Positions 17,566 to 26,483 of a stretch of 64,000 nt of DNA are shown one piece after another. The notes under the pieces were generated by a model that did not search any database, was not told where the DNA came from, and saw only the letters and a list, made by a program, of their open reading frames with translations. Source of the stretch: Ferirhizobium litorale. GTDB taxonomy: Bacteria > Pseudomonadota > Alphaproteobacteria > Rhizobiales > Rhizobiaceae. Position 1 is the first letter of the stretch, and the number at the start of each line of letters is the position of its first letter. The stretch spans positions 186,001 to 250,000 of the forward strand of contig JALDYZ010000003.1 of assembly GCA_030028905.1 (NCBI GenBank), in the 5' to 3' direction. The position numbers and the translations under genes were made by a program.

Positions 17566-18663
17566 TCAAGAAAGGCTCTGCATATAATCGTCGTAGGTGA
17601 ACTGCTTGACGAGTTCGATCGAGCCATCGAGCTGGCGCACTGCGATCGCCGGCATCTTGACGCCATTGAACCAGTTCTTCTTGACCATAGTATATCCTGC
17701 TGCGTCCTGAATCGACAGGCGATCGCCAATTCGGACCTCGTCCTCGAAGCAAAATTCGCCGAAAATGTCGCCCGCAAGGCAGGACTTGCCGCACACCATC
17801 ACCTCGTGGGCACCGGTGTTCGGCAACAGTTTGGCACTCTGACGATAAATCAGCAGGTCCAGCATGTGCGCCTCGATGGAGCTGTCGACGATCGCAAGGT
17901 TCTTGCCGTTGTAGAGCGTGTCGAGGACGGTAACCTCGAGCGTCGTGCTTTTGGTAATCGCCGCTTCGCCGGGTTCGAGATAGACCTGGACGCCGTAGCG
18001 TTCGGAGAACGCCTTGAGGCGCTTGCAGAAATCGTCGATCGGATAGCCGTCGCCGGTAAAGTGGATACCGCCGCCGAGGCTGACCCAGTCGACCTTGCGG
18101 ATAAGGTGGCCAAAGCGCTCCTCTATCGTCGAGAGCATTTCGGAAAACAGCTCGAAATTGGCGTTCTCGCAGTTGTTGTGGAACATGAAGCCGGAAATCT
18201 TGTCGATCACCGTCTCGACCTTCGCCGGATCCCACTCGCCGAGGCGGCTATAGGGGCGTGCCGGGTCGGCAAGGGTGAAGTCCGAGCTCGAAACCTGCGG
18301 GTTCATGCGCAGGCCGCGGATCTTGCCCCGCGACTGCTCTTCGAAGCGGTTCAACTGGCCGATCGAGTTGAAGATGATCTTGTCGCAGTTGTCGAGGACC
18401 TCGGCGATCTCGTCGTCCGCATAGGCGACGCTATAGGCATGGGTCTCGCCCTTGAACTTCTGGCGGCCAAGCTTGACTTCGTAGAGCGAGGAAGACGTGG
18501 TGCCATCCATGTACTGGCTCATCAGGTCGAATACCGACCACGTGGCGAAGCACTTCAACGCGAGCAGAGCCTTCGCGCCCGATTGTTCGCGCACGTACCT
18601 GATCTTCTCCAGGTTCGGAAGAAGCAGTGACTTGTCGATGAGATAGTAGGGTGTCTTCAACAT
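17566..18663 (-). CDS. nspC: Carboxynorspermidine/carboxyspermidine decarboxylase
   Basis: A 365-residue fold-type III PLP decarboxylase. The PLP lysine lies in LLALKCFA (near residue 37). Phosphate-binding and active-site blocks are VSLGGGIHFTG (about residue 194) and CGKSCLAGDIFGE (about residue 290, supplying the cysteine donated across the dimer). It removes CO2 from carboxyspermidine to give spermidine. It lies 57 bases upstream of the dehydrogenase gene, so the two are co-transcribed. The ribosome-binding site is weak (GGGAATAC). The only uncertainty is which polyamine it prefers. Confidence 0.92.
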   Translation of the reverse strand: MLKTPYYLIDKSLLLPNLEKIRYVREQSGAKALLALKCFATWSVFDLMSQYMDGTTSSSLYEVKLGRQKFKGETHAYSVAYADDEIAEVLDNCDKIIFNSIGQLNRFEEQSRGKIRGLRMNPQVSSSDFTLADPARPYSRLGEWDPAKVETVIDKISGFMFHNNCENANFELFSEMLSTIEERFGHLIRKVDWVSLGGGIHFTGDGYPIDDFCKRLKAFSERYGVQVYLEPGEAAITKSTTLEVTVLDTLYNGKNLAIVDSSIEAHMLDLLIYRQSAKLLPNTGAHEVMVCGKSCLAGDIFGEFCFEDEVRIGDRLSIQDAAGYTMVKKNWFNGVKMPAIAVRQLDGSIELVKQFTYDDYMQSLS

Positions 18664-19153
18664 TGGCGCGCGTATTCCCGGTCTAGGAAGCCTCTTTTAA
18701 AGCTGTTCGGAGTATGGAGCGGGCGTGCCTGTCTGCACGTGCTACCGCTTCAGCGCCGCCCCCATACCCCGAATGAATGCAAATCTCAACGGCGATTAGG
18801 CAAAAGCACCACATGCCTATGACTTTGATGTGACTGTGGACCACATCACCTGCGCAAGATCGGACAGCGCTCCTTGACTTCGCGAGACGGGATCACCACC
18901 ATAACATTATGACCCGCTTCACTGCAGACGCATTGCGAGCATTCTTCAGGGTGTATCCGATCGCAGGATACTAGCCCCGGCCCGGTTGCGTCGCGCTTCG
19001 GGTCTGGGAACCCGAAGCATCGGAACGAAGCGCTCATCGATCAAGAGCCGGCTCCAGTTCCCCTCCGCGACAACACAGAAGCAAAAAATCAACGCCATCC
19101 GCCCCCGCCTGAGGTCGAAGGGCTCGGATCGCACAGAATTGAGGTTGCAGGTC
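18664..19153. other. 490-bp intergenic region between nspC and rnk
   Basis: No supported gene. A 63-codon minus-strand frame (18846-19037) has no recognisable family and a poor start context. The region holds two inverted repeats listed elsewhere (18826-18848, and a 9-bp hairpin with arms 18995-19003 and 19010-19018). It must carry the divergent promoters of nspC and rnk. Confidence 0.5.
18826..18848. promoter_or_regulatory. Inverted repeat TGATGTG-N9-CACATCA
   Basis: TGATGTG at 18826-18832 and CACATCA at 18842-18848 are exact inverted arms with a nine-base spacer, in the middle of the divergent nspC/rnk region. The layout fits a dimeric regulator site, but no cognate regulator is adjacent. 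Confidence 0.4.
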
Positions 19154-19573
19154 ATGCAGCAGAAAACCAGAGCCACCCGCAAGCCGCACATCGTCGTGAC
19201 GAAGAGCGATCACAGGATCCTCCTCGGCCTTGCCAACGCGGTATCGCACCACGACGAGGACATAGCGGAAGCCCTGATCGATGAACTCGAACGAGCCAAG
19301 ATCGTCGCGGACACCCGTATAAGCGCAAACATCGTACGACTGGGATCGATCGTGGACTATCACGCTGAAGGCGCCACCCGCACCGTGACGCTCGTCCTCC
19401 CCGTGGATGCCGATATTTCCAAGGGCCGCGTCTCCATCCTGACGCCGATCGGCACTGCCTTGCTCGGCCTTTCGCCCAGTCAATCGATGGAATGGACAGC
19501 CAGAGACGGGCGCATTCACAGGCTGACCGTCAAGGACGTTCGCCAGGTGGAATCCGTAAGCCCATCCCCTTGA
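19154..19573 (+). CDS. rnk: Rnk-like regulator of nucleoside diphosphate kinase (GreA/GreB C-terminal fold)
   Basis: A start at 19154 (139 residues) fits the family length and has GAGG and AGG just upstream; a longer frame to 18986 is not supported. The N-terminal half is helical (LANAVSHHDEDIAEALIDEL). The C-terminal half has the FKBP-like GreA/GreB domain (VDYHAEGATRTVTLVLP, VSILTPIGTALLGLSPSQ). Rnk proteins bind RNA polymerase and antagonise Gre factors. Rnk homologues of this kind are common in rhizobial stress and microaerobic regions. It heads a plus-strand run with the beta-CASP and MgtC genes. Confidence 0.85.
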   Translation: MQQKTRATRKPHIVVTKSDHRILLGLANAVSHHDEDIAEALIDELERAKIVADTRISANIVRLGSIVDYHAEGATRTVTLVLPVDADISKGRVSILTPIGTALLGLSPSQSMEWTARDGRIHRLTVKDVRQVESVSPSP

Positions 19574-19723
19574 ATTCCCCAGAAATGTCGCAGATCGGGT
19601 TTCGCGGCTACATGTTGCGAAATCCCACTCTTCCTGTAGCGTGTGATGCGAGAAGTCCGGCGCAGCCATGAGCGGCCCGCATGATCGCCATGGTTGACAC
19701 CTTCTTCCACAGGAGGTCATTCC

Positions 19724-21313
19724 ATGTCCGATCCGATCATCCGCTTCCATGGTGCTGCCGGGCAGGTCACCGGCTCCTGCCACATGGTGGAATTGCAAGA
19801 CTCAAGGATCCTGGTCGACTGCGGGCTGTTCCAGGGTTCCAAGACGGAAAAGGAGCTGAACTACCGGCCCTTCCCGTTCATTCCCGACGAGATCGATGCG
19901 GTCATTCTAACCCACGCGCACATCGATCACTCCGGTCTGTTGCCGAAACTGGTCAAGGCGGGCTTTGGCGGGCCGATCTACGCGACGCCGGCGACTGTCG
20001 ACCTGTGTGCGGTGATGTTGCCGGATTCAGGCCATATCCAGGAAACCGAAGTGGAGTACCTCAACCAGCGCAATCGCCGTCGGGGTCGGCAGACGGTCGA
20101 ACCGATCTATACCGCCGCAGACGCGATGGCGGCGATGACGCAATTCCGCGCCGTGCAATTCGAACAATGGCAACGTGCCGCAAACGGCATTCGCTTCCGC
20201 TCCTGGAATGCCGGACATCTGCTCGGCTCCGCATCGATCGAGATGGAAGTCAAGGGTAGCGCGAAACCGCTTCGATTGCTGTTTTCCGGTGATCTCGGTC
20301 CGGATCACAAACTCCTGCAATATGATCCCGAGGCACCCGCCGGATGGGACTATGTGATCTGCGAAAGCACCTATGGCGATACCGATCGCCTGGAGGTGAG
20401 TGAGGCCCGGCGCAGGGCGGAATTGCGCAGCGAGGTGCGCGCGGCGGTGCAGCCGCATGGCGCGTTGCTGATCCCTTCCTTTGCGGTGGAGCGCACGCAG
20501 GAGCTTCTCGCCGATCTTGTCTTCCTGATGGACGCCGAGGAGATTCCCAGTTGCCCGATCATTATCGATTCACCTCTCGCCAGTCGCGCCACGAAGGTCT
20601 TTCAGCAACACCTTCGCGAACTCGAGAACGGCGGGCTGCTCGCCAAGGCGCTTCAGGCGCGAAACGTCCGCTTCACTGATTCAGTCGAGCAATCCAAGGC
20701 CATCGACTTTATCCGGGACTTTCATATTGTGATCGCCGCCAGCGGCATGTGCGAAGCCGGGCGTATACGGCACCGGCTGAAGAACTGGCTGTGGCGCGAG
20801 GAAGGCACCGTCCTGCTGGTCGGATATCAGGCGTCAGGCACTCTTGGCCGCATATTGGAGGAGGGCGCGCCCGCGGTGCGAATCCAGGGTGAGGAAATCA
20901 CCGTCAGGGCGCGGATCCGCAAGCTCGACCTCTACAGCGGCCATGCGGACGGACCTGAACTGGCTGCCTGGGTACGCGAACGCCAACCGGTCAGCGGTGC
21001 GGTCTTCATGGTCCATGGCGAAGCTGCGGCTTTCGATGGATTCCGCGAACGCCTGCATGCCTTCATGCCGGACGAGCGGATAATCCAGCCGCGGCTCGAT
21101 TCCGCCTACACGTTGACAGCAGAGCGGAGCATCAGCTTCTCCGAAGAGCTTCCGGCGCCGCGCATCGAAGCTGTGCATACCGGCCGGGCGGACTGGCACA
21201 ACGACCTGCAGTCGCTGATACTCGACCTTCAAGATGAGCTGGACAATGCCGCCGACGACAAGGCAAGGGGTGTCGTCATCCGGCGTGTCCGCCGAGCGCT
21301 CGAAAACAACTAG
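19724..21313 (+). CDS. MBL-fold beta-CASP ribonuclease-like protein with RMMBL domain
   Basis: The ATG at 19724 follows a strong AGGAGGT (19711-19717); 529 residues. Metallo-beta-lactamase motifs are present: THAHIDHSG (HxHxDH, near residue 66), GHLLGSASIEME and FSGDLG. The beta-CASP cap follows, with SGMCEAGRIRHRLKNWL near residue 347, and the RNA-specificity (RMMBL) motif YSGHADGPELAAW near residue 410. This is the CPSF/YSH1-like bacterial family thought to be an RNA exonuclease or endonuclease. The extra C-terminal tail (after about 450) is helical. It is not an RNase J. Likely co-transcribed with the MgtC gene 45 bases downstream. Confidence 0.88.
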   Translation: MSDPIIRFHGAAGQVTGSCHMVELQDSRILVDCGLFQGSKTEKELNYRPFPFIPDEIDAVILTHAHIDHSGLLPKLVKAGFGGPIYATPATVDLCAVMLPDSGHIQETEVEYLNQRNRRRGRQTVEPIYTAADAMAAMTQFRAVQFEQWQRAANGIRFRSWNAGHLLGSASIEMEVKGSAKPLRLLFSGDLGPDHKLLQYDPEAPAGWDYVICESTYGDTDRLEVSEARRRAELRSEVRAAVQPHGALLIPSFAVERTQELLADLVFLMDAEEIPSCPIIIDSPLASRATKVFQQHLRELENGGLLAKALQARNVRFTDSVEQSKAIDFIRDFHIVIAASGMCEAGRIRHRLKNWLWREEGTVLLVGYQASGTLGRILEEGAPAVRIQGEEITVRARIRKLDLYSGHADGPELAAWVRERQPVSGAVFMVHGEAAAFDGFRERLHAFMPDERIIQPRLDSAYTLTAERSISFSEELPAPRIEAVHTGRADWHNDLQSLILDLQDELDNAADDKARGVVIRRVRRALENN

Positions 21314-21358
21314 ATCAGCCCTTCCCGGATGGTTCACCAATCATGGTAGCTGCAAAGC

Positions 21359-22627
21359 ATGGATGAACTTGAACTCTTCCAGCGCCTGGGCCTGGCGATT
21401 GCGATCGGAGCCGCTGTCGGCGTGGAGAGACACTGGCGCGCGCGGGACGTTGGGGAAGGACAAAGAACCGCAGGTATCCGCACGTTTACGCTGATCGGCA
21501 TGCTCGGCGGGATCACAGGCCTGCTCGAACGCTACCTTGCGCAAGGGACAGGCTCTTCCGGCATATTACTGGCAACCTTTTTCCTGGCGCTGGCGGCTGT
21601 CGTCGCCGCATTCGAGTATCGAGAGGCTGTGGACGAGGAGAGCTACAGCGCCACCTCGGTCGTGGTCGCCATGGTGACCTTCTCGCTCGGCGCGCTTGCC
21701 GTTCTAGGCGACATGACCATCGCGTCCGCCGGTGGGGTGATCGCCCTGGGCATACTGGCCAGCCGCGAATTCCTGCATACCCTGATGAAGAAGCTGCAAT
21801 GGAAAGAGCTTCAATCGGCAATAATCCTGCTTGCCATGACTTTCGTGCTGCTGCCGATCGTACCGGCAGATCCGATCGGACCGTTCGGCGGGGTTTCGCC
21901 GCGCAAAATACTGCTGCTGGCGATCATGCTGGCCGGCATATCCTATTGCGGCTACATCGCGGCCAAGCTGGTCGGTTCGTCCAAGGGGGATGTGCTTGCC
22001 GGAGCGATCGGCGGCATCGTCTCTTCCACAGCGGTTGCCATCTCCTTCGCGCAGCGGTCGGCCGAATCCGGACCGCCGCGATCGCTTGCCGCCGGCGTGA
22101 TCACGGCGACCGCCATATCGCTTGTGCGAACCGGTTTTCTGGTGATCGCGCTTGCCGCGGCACTTGTTCCCTATCTCCTCCCGCCGTTTTTTGCGGGCGC
22201 CGCCGTTTCTCTGGGGTATGCCTATTTTCTCGCGCGACGGGGCGAACCTCGGGAGACATCCCATGCGATGAACAATCCCTTCGAATTGCTCTCGGTCGCC
22301 AAGATGGCGCTGCTACTGGTGTTCGTCGCGTTTCTGGCGAGGGCGGCATCCGACTATTTTGGTCAGCGCGGCCTGCTGATTGCCTCTGCCCTGACCGGCC
22401 TGGCGGACGTCGATGCCGTCGCCGTGACAGTCGCAGACATGCTTGGCAGCCTTGCACTGCCGACCGCCGCCCTCGCGATCGGAGTTGCGGTTCTGGTCAA
22501 TACCTTTGCCAAGGCAGTCTATGCGACAGCTTTTGGTGTCCGCGCCTTCAGCCTTCACGTGTGGATTGCTTCGATGCTTGCGACTGCGGCGGCAGTTGCA
22601 ACGGCAACTGCAGGGCTCCTCATCTGA
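21359..22627 (+). CDS. MgtC/SapB-DUF4010 integral membrane protein
   Basis: A 422-residue hydrophobic protein. The N-terminal part (about residues 5-140) is MgtC/SapB-like: LGLAIAIGAAVGVERHW, then GIRTFTLIGMLGGITG with the usual Arg-Thr before the second helix. The rest (about 150-420) is DUF4010, with some eight further helices. The MgtC part in other bacteria is tied to low magnesium and acid survival, but the function of the MgtC-DUF4010 fusion is not established. It lies 45 bases after the beta-CASP gene and ends 12 bases from the convergent P-type ATPase gene. Confidence 0.85.
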   Translation: MDELELFQRLGLAIAIGAAVGVERHWRARDVGEGQRTAGIRTFTLIGMLGGITGLLERYLAQGTGSSGILLATFFLALAAVVAAFEYREAVDEESYSATSVVVAMVTFSLGALAVLGDMTIASAGGVIALGILASREFLHTLMKKLQWKELQSAIILLAMTFVLLPIVPADPIGPFGGVSPRKILLLAIMLAGISYCGYIAAKLVGSSKGDVLAGAIGGIVSSTAVAISFAQRSAESGPPRSLAAGVITATAISLVRTGFLVIALAAALVPYLLPPFFAGAAVSLGYAYFLARRGEPRETSHAMNNPFELLSVAKMALLLVFVAFLARAASDYFGQRGLLIASALTGLADVDAVAVTVADMLGSLALPTAALAIGVAVLVNTFAKAVYATAFGVRAFSLHVWIASMLATAAAVATATAGLLI

Positions 22628-22639
22628 CGAGGACGTAGT

Positions 22640-24550
22640 TTACAATGATGCGTTCGGTGCAACCGTAGCCACCGAACCGGACCTGTCTCTTTTTCCTTCA
22701 AGGCTGCGCCCGCCCAAAGCCCGTAGGGCATTGAGGATCACGGCCACATCGATGACCTCCTGGACGAGTGCGCCCTTGACGGGCGGCAGGTATCCGAGCG
22801 CCGCCACGCCCATCGCCAGGACGGAAAGTCCAAGTCCGATCGTCACGCTCTGGAGGGCAATCGTCCGGGTGCGGCGTGCCACGGCAAGTGCTGCTGCGAG
22901 CGGTCCAAGATCGTCGACAAGGAGCACCACATCCGCGGCCTCCGACGAGGCTGCGGCACCTCGCGCCCCCATTGCGACCCCTACATCGGCAGCGGCAAGG
23001 GCCGGCGCATCGTTGACCCCGTCGCCGACCATCATTAATGACGCACCTCTCCCCTCGTTCACGACGATTTCGACCTTTTGCTCCGGCGTCAGCTCACCGA
23101 AAGCTGCGTCGACCGCAAGCTGACGCCCGACAACGGTGACGACATCCTGACGGTCGCCGGATGCAAGAACGATCCTCCGGATGCCGACTTGCCTGAACTC
23201 GTCCAGCACCGCCTTCGCATCGGACCGCAGGTGATCCGCGAGCACGACAATGCCGGCAACCACGCCATCCACCGAAACCGCCACGACGACCGAACCCTCC
23301 GGCAGCCCATCACGCAGGTCGCGTGGATTGCCGGACCGGCTGCGGTCTCGAACGAAGCTGCTGCCGCCGACGATCAGCCGCCGCCCATCGACCATCCCCT
23401 CTATGCCCGTGCCGGCGGTCTCCGCAACATGCGAGGGCATCGAGAGTTGCAGACCCCTTTCCTGCGCCGCGACGACCAGCGCCTCGGCGGTGATGTGACC
23501 GGACGCCTGGTCAAGCGATGCAGCAAGCCTGAGCAACTCGTCGCCATCGATATGGCCAGTTGTGCGGATCTCTTCGACCCGCGCCCGCCCGAGGGTCAGT
23601 GTCCCGGTCTTGTCGAGCACGGCCGTTCTGACCTGCGCCAGCGCTTCGATAGCGCCGCCATGCTTGACCAGCGCGCCTAGGCGCGCGGTGCGCGACATGC
23701 CGGATATGATCGCCACCGGCACCGCCAGGATCAGCGGACAGGGGGTGGCAACAACAAGCACCGCGAGCGCCCTGATGCGGTCGCCCGTCGCCCACCAGGC
23801 GGCGCTGGCAAGGACGACGGTAAAGAGCAGGAACCAGATGGCGTAGCGGTCCGCCAGGCGCACCATTGGCGCCTTGCTCTGCTGGGCGCTCTCGACCAGC
23901 CGTACAATGTTGGCGTAGGTGCTCTCGGCAGCCGGTCGTGTCGCGACCACATCGAACGCATCACCGACCGAGGTCGAGCCGCTGAGCACCTCACCACCCT
24001 TGCTCAGCCTCACCGGGGTGGGTTCGCCCGTCAGAGCCGACACATCGAGAATGCCGATCCCTTTCGCAACCCGGCCATCGACGGGAACGACCTCGCCCTT
24101 GCGGACGAGAATACGGTCGCCGGGAGAAATCGCCTCGATTGCCACTTCCGAAAGCCCGCCTGTGTTGTAGCGCATCGCCGTGCGGGCGACGCGTCCGAGG
24201 AGCGCGGTCATCTCGCGTCGGGCCCTGCCTTCGGCAAATCGCTCGAGCAGTTGGCCGCCTGAATACATTAGCGCCACGACGTTTCCGGCAAGCGGCTCGC
24301 CAAAGGCCAGCGCGGCGGTCATCGACAGAGCGGCAACGACGTCGAGGCCGAACTGCCCCTCCCGCAAGGAACTGACGATCTCGGCGATCAAGGCGGCCAA
24401 CACCGGCACGGTCGTAGCGCACCAGATCTGCGCCGCCCGATCCTCGGCGCCCGATGCCCAGAGCAGGCTGCCAATCGCAAGGCCGGCCAGTGCGATGCAA
24501 GCCAGGATCAGCCTGAAATTGGCTGATAACGAAGAAAGCAACGTATTCAA
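22640..24550 (-). CDS. P1B-type heavy-metal ATPase with TPCP motif and no N-terminal metal-binding domain
   Basis: About 636 residues from a TTG at 24550 preceded by GAGGA; another TTG at 24589 would add 13 residues. The core has the transmembrane metal motif TPCP (Cys271) instead of CPC, phosphorylation motif DKTGTLT (Asp313), TGEPTPV in the actuator domain, and GDGVNDAPALAAADVGVAMG in the hinge. No CxxC HMA domain precedes the first helix. A TPC motif has been used to define subgroup P1B-5 (Nia of Sinorhizobium meliloti, nickel/iron), but the C-terminal hemerythrin-like domain of that protein is not seen. The exported metal is therefore undetermined. It is convergent with the MgtC gene. Confidence 0.88.
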   Translation of the reverse strand: MNTLLSSLSANFRLILACIALAGLAIGSLLWASGAEDRAAQIWCATTVPVLAALIAEIVSSLREGQFGLDVVAALSMTAALAFGEPLAGNVVALMYSGGQLLERFAEGRARREMTALLGRVARTAMRYNTGGLSEVAIEAISPGDRILVRKGEVVPVDGRVAKGIGILDVSALTGEPTPVRLSKGGEVLSGSTSVGDAFDVVATRPAAESTYANIVRLVESAQQSKAPMVRLADRYAIWFLLFTVVLASAAWWATGDRIRALAVLVVATPCPLILAVPVAIISGMSRTARLGALVKHGGAIEALAQVRTAVLDKTGTLTLGRARVEEIRTTGHIDGDELLRLAASLDQASGHITAEALVVAAQERGLQLSMPSHVAETAGTGIEGMVDGRRLIVGGSSFVRDRSRSGNPRDLRDGLPEGSVVVAVSVDGVVAGIVVLADHLRSDAKAVLDEFRQVGIRRIVLASGDRQDVVTVVGRQLAVDAAFGELTPEQKVEIVVNEGRGASLMMVGDGVNDAPALAAADVGVAMGARGAAASSEAADVVLLVDDLGPLAAALAVARRTRTIALQSVTIGLGLSVLAMGVAALGYLPPVKGALVQEVIDVAVILNALRALGGRSLEGKRDRSGSVATVAPNASL

Positions 24551-24674
24551 TTCGCAATCCTCAAGGACCGTGCGGCGGGATGTACGCAATCATGACGCAC
24601 GTCGCACCTTTCACATGAGATTTGACGCATCTTCCTGCATTGCAGCGTGGGGAACAACGGTTAATTTTTTATGC

Positions 24675-24711
24675 TTGCAATTTTTTGCAATCATTATTAT
24701 TTAATTATCAT
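24675..24711 (+). promoter_or_regulatory. Promoter/operator of the blh-bigR sulfide operon
   Basis: An A/T-rich island. TTGCAA occurs twice (24675-24680 and 24685-24690), and the hexamer is itself a palindrome, so the 16 bases form an inverted repeat. The first copy followed 17 bases later by TATTTA (24698-24703) makes a plausible -35/-10 pair. A second imperfect dyad, ATTATTTAATTAT, covers the -10. BigR is known to bind A/T-rich palindromes overlapping its promoter, so this is the expected site. Not tested here. Confidence 0.55.
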
Positions 24712-24769
24712 CAACAAGCACCGCGAGGTTCGGCAATCGTTTGCCGGGCGATTTCGTGAGGAGAGAGAG

Positions 24770-25657
24770 ATGGGTAGCACCCAACACCCGCATGTTACCG
24801 GCTTCTTCGACAAGCGTACCTGGTCGATTCAGTATGTCGTCGCCGATCATGATACGCACAAATGCGCAATCATCGATCCCGTTCTCGACTTCGACGAAAA
24901 ATCCGGGTCGACCGCCACAATCAATGCCGATCGCATTATCGACTTCGTTCGAGCCAACGACCTCCAGGTCGAATGGATCCTGGACACGCACCCGCACGCG
25001 GACCATTTTTCCGCTGCCCGTTACCTGAAGGACAAGACCGGAGCCCCTACGGCAATCGGCGCCAGGGTTGTCGAGGTCCAGCAACTGTGGAAGGGGATTT
25101 ACAACTGGCCGGACTTCAAGGCCGACGGCTCCCAATGGGATCGCCTCTTCGAGGACGGCGACCGCTTCAAGGTCGGCAACATCGATGCGCGCGTCATGTT
25201 CTCGCCGGGCCATACGCTGGCCTCGATCACCTATGTGATCGGCGATGCGGCGTTCGTCCATGACACGCTCTTCATGCCCGACAGCGGCACGGCGCGGGCC
25301 GATTTCCCAGGCGGCAGCGCCAAGCGCCTGTGGACGTCGATTCAGCAGATACTCGCCCTGCCCGACGAGACCCGTGTCTTCACCGGCCACGACTACCAGC
25401 CGGATGGCCGTGAACCCCGCTGGGAAAGCACGATCGCCGAGCAGAAAGCCTCGAACATCCATATGTCGAAATACCGCACCGAGGCCGAGTTCGTGGAGAT
25501 CCGTGAAGCGCGCGACCGCACGCTGGCAATGCCGAAACTGATTCTCCACGCGCTCCAGATCAACATGAATGGAGGACGGCTTCCCGTGCCGGAGGCGAAC
25601 GGCCGGCGGTATCTCAAGTTCCCGCTCGACGCGCTCGGCGGGGCAGCCTGGGAGTAA
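24770..25657 (+). CDS. blh: Blh-type persulfide dioxygenase (MBL fold)
   Basis: The ATG at 24770 follows GAGGAGAGAG; 295 residues. The metallo-beta-lactamase motif THPHADHFSAA is near residue 74. GHTLASITY supplies a later metal ligand, DTLFMPDSGTARADFPGG the bridging aspartate region, and FTGHDYQP the last histidine. This matches the ETHE1/Blh sulfur dioxygenase group, which oxidises persulfides made from hydrogen sulfide to sulfite with a mononuclear iron. It is the first gene of a five-gene unit with its own regulator, bigR, four bases downstream. The rhodanese or DUF442 fusion seen in some homologues is absent. Confidence 0.9.
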   Translation: MGSTQHPHVTGFFDKRTWSIQYVVADHDTHKCAIIDPVLDFDEKSGSTATINADRIIDFVRANDLQVEWILDTHPHADHFSAARYLKDKTGAPTAIGARVVEVQQLWKGIYNWPDFKADGSQWDRLFEDGDRFKVGNIDARVMFSPGHTLASITYVIGDAAFVHDTLFMPDSGTARADFPGGSAKRLWTSIQQILALPDETRVFTGHDYQPDGREPRWESTIAEQKASNIHMSKYRTEAEFVEIREARDRTLAMPKLILHALQINMNGGRLPVPEANGRRYLKFPLDALGGAAWE

Positions 25658-25661
25658 GCCG

Positions 25662-26054
25662 ATGAACACCGACCTGGCTCCGGAAATGGAAGATATGCTT
25701 CGCAATGTCGGCGAAGCGTCCGAGTTCCTGAAGAAGCTCGCGAACCCGAACCGGCTGATGATCGTCTGTGCGCTCGTGGACGGTGAACGCTCGGTCCGGG
25801 AACTGGAGGACACGCTCGGCATTCGCCAGCCGGGCCTTTCGCAACAGATCGCCGAACTGCGGGATGCCGGGATGATCGTCGGGCGCAAGGAATCGAAGTC
25901 GGTTTTCTATCGCCTTGCCGATGAACGCGTCGAGCGGTTCATCACGATGATGCACGACATGTTCTGCCGGCAAGCCGAGCCGGTGCGAAATGCAGGCGGT
26001 GAGCGCATTTCTGAGAAACCCCCTTCAACTTCGTCGACGAAAGTCCCGTCATGA
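25662..26054 (+). CDS. bigR: ArsR-family persulfide-sensing repressor BigR
   Basis: A start at 25662 gives 130 residues. It has a winged helix-turn-helix of the ArsR/SmtB type (LKKLANPNRLMIVCALVDGE, then LGIRQPGLSQQIAELRDAGMI). Two cysteines, in LMIVCALV and HDMFCRQA, match the redox pair of BigR that forms a disulfide or tetrasulfide on exposure to sulfide and releases DNA. In Xylella and Agrobacterium BigR represses the operon that contains blh. The order here is the same. Its stop overlaps the next ATG by four bases. Confidence 0.9.
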   Translation: MNTDLAPEMEDMLRNVGEASEFLKKLANPNRLMIVCALVDGERSVRELEDTLGIRQPGLSQQIAELRDAGMIVGRKESKSVFYRLADERVERFITMMHDMFCRQAEPVRNAGGERISEKPPSTSSTKVPS

Positions 26055-26479
26055 CCGAATTCACCCCACTCGCTTCGCTTGCAGGCGGTGCGCTCATTGG
26101 CCTCTCGGCCGTCCTGCTGATGGCCTATCAGGGCCGGATCGCCGGCATCAGCGGCATAGCAAGCCGCTTGCTGCCGCCTTACCCGGACAATGCGTTCTCT
26201 TCGCGCCTTGGCTTCGTCCTCGGCCTGATGGCGGCCCCTTTCGCCGCCTATCTCGTTACCGGCGTGACTGTCGTTCAAAGCGTGCCGTCGAGCCTGCCGC
26301 TGATGGCCATGGCCGGGCTGCTCGTCGGCTTCGGCTCGGTCTATGGCAACGGCTGCACCAGCGGCCACGGCGTCTGCGGCCTGTCGCGCCTGTCGGTCCG
26401 ATCGCTGGTCGCGACGCTGGCCTTCATGGCAACCGCCTTCGTCACCGTCTTTCTCGTCCGCCACGTATTCGGAGGCTGA
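26051..26479 (+). CDS. YeeE/YedE-family sulfur transporter subunit (first half)
   Basis: A 142-residue membrane protein with about four helices. It has the YeeE/YedE (DUF395, Sulf_transp) signature [17 protein letters not shown] near residue 100, whose cysteine is thought to relay thiosulfate or persulfide sulfur. Its ATG overlaps the bigR stop. With the next gene it makes a split two-protein version of the family, as in the bigR operons of other proteobacteria. It probably moves a sulfur compound across the inner membrane. Direction and substrate are not known from sequence. Confidence 0.87.
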   Translation: MTEFTPLASLAGGALIGLSAVLLMAYQGRIAGISGIASRLLPPYPDNAFSSRLGFVLGLMAAPFAAYLVTGVTVVQSVPSSLPLMAMAGLLVGFGSVYGNGCTSGHGVCGLSRLSVRSLVATLAFMATAFVTVFLVRHVFGG

Positions 26480-26483
26480 ACAG

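Noticed and set aside
18846-19037. A 63-codon minus-strand frame with several cysteines
   Set aside because: It has no clear ribosome-binding site and no recognisable family, and it overlaps a hairpin. It is kept only as a remark in the intergenic entry.
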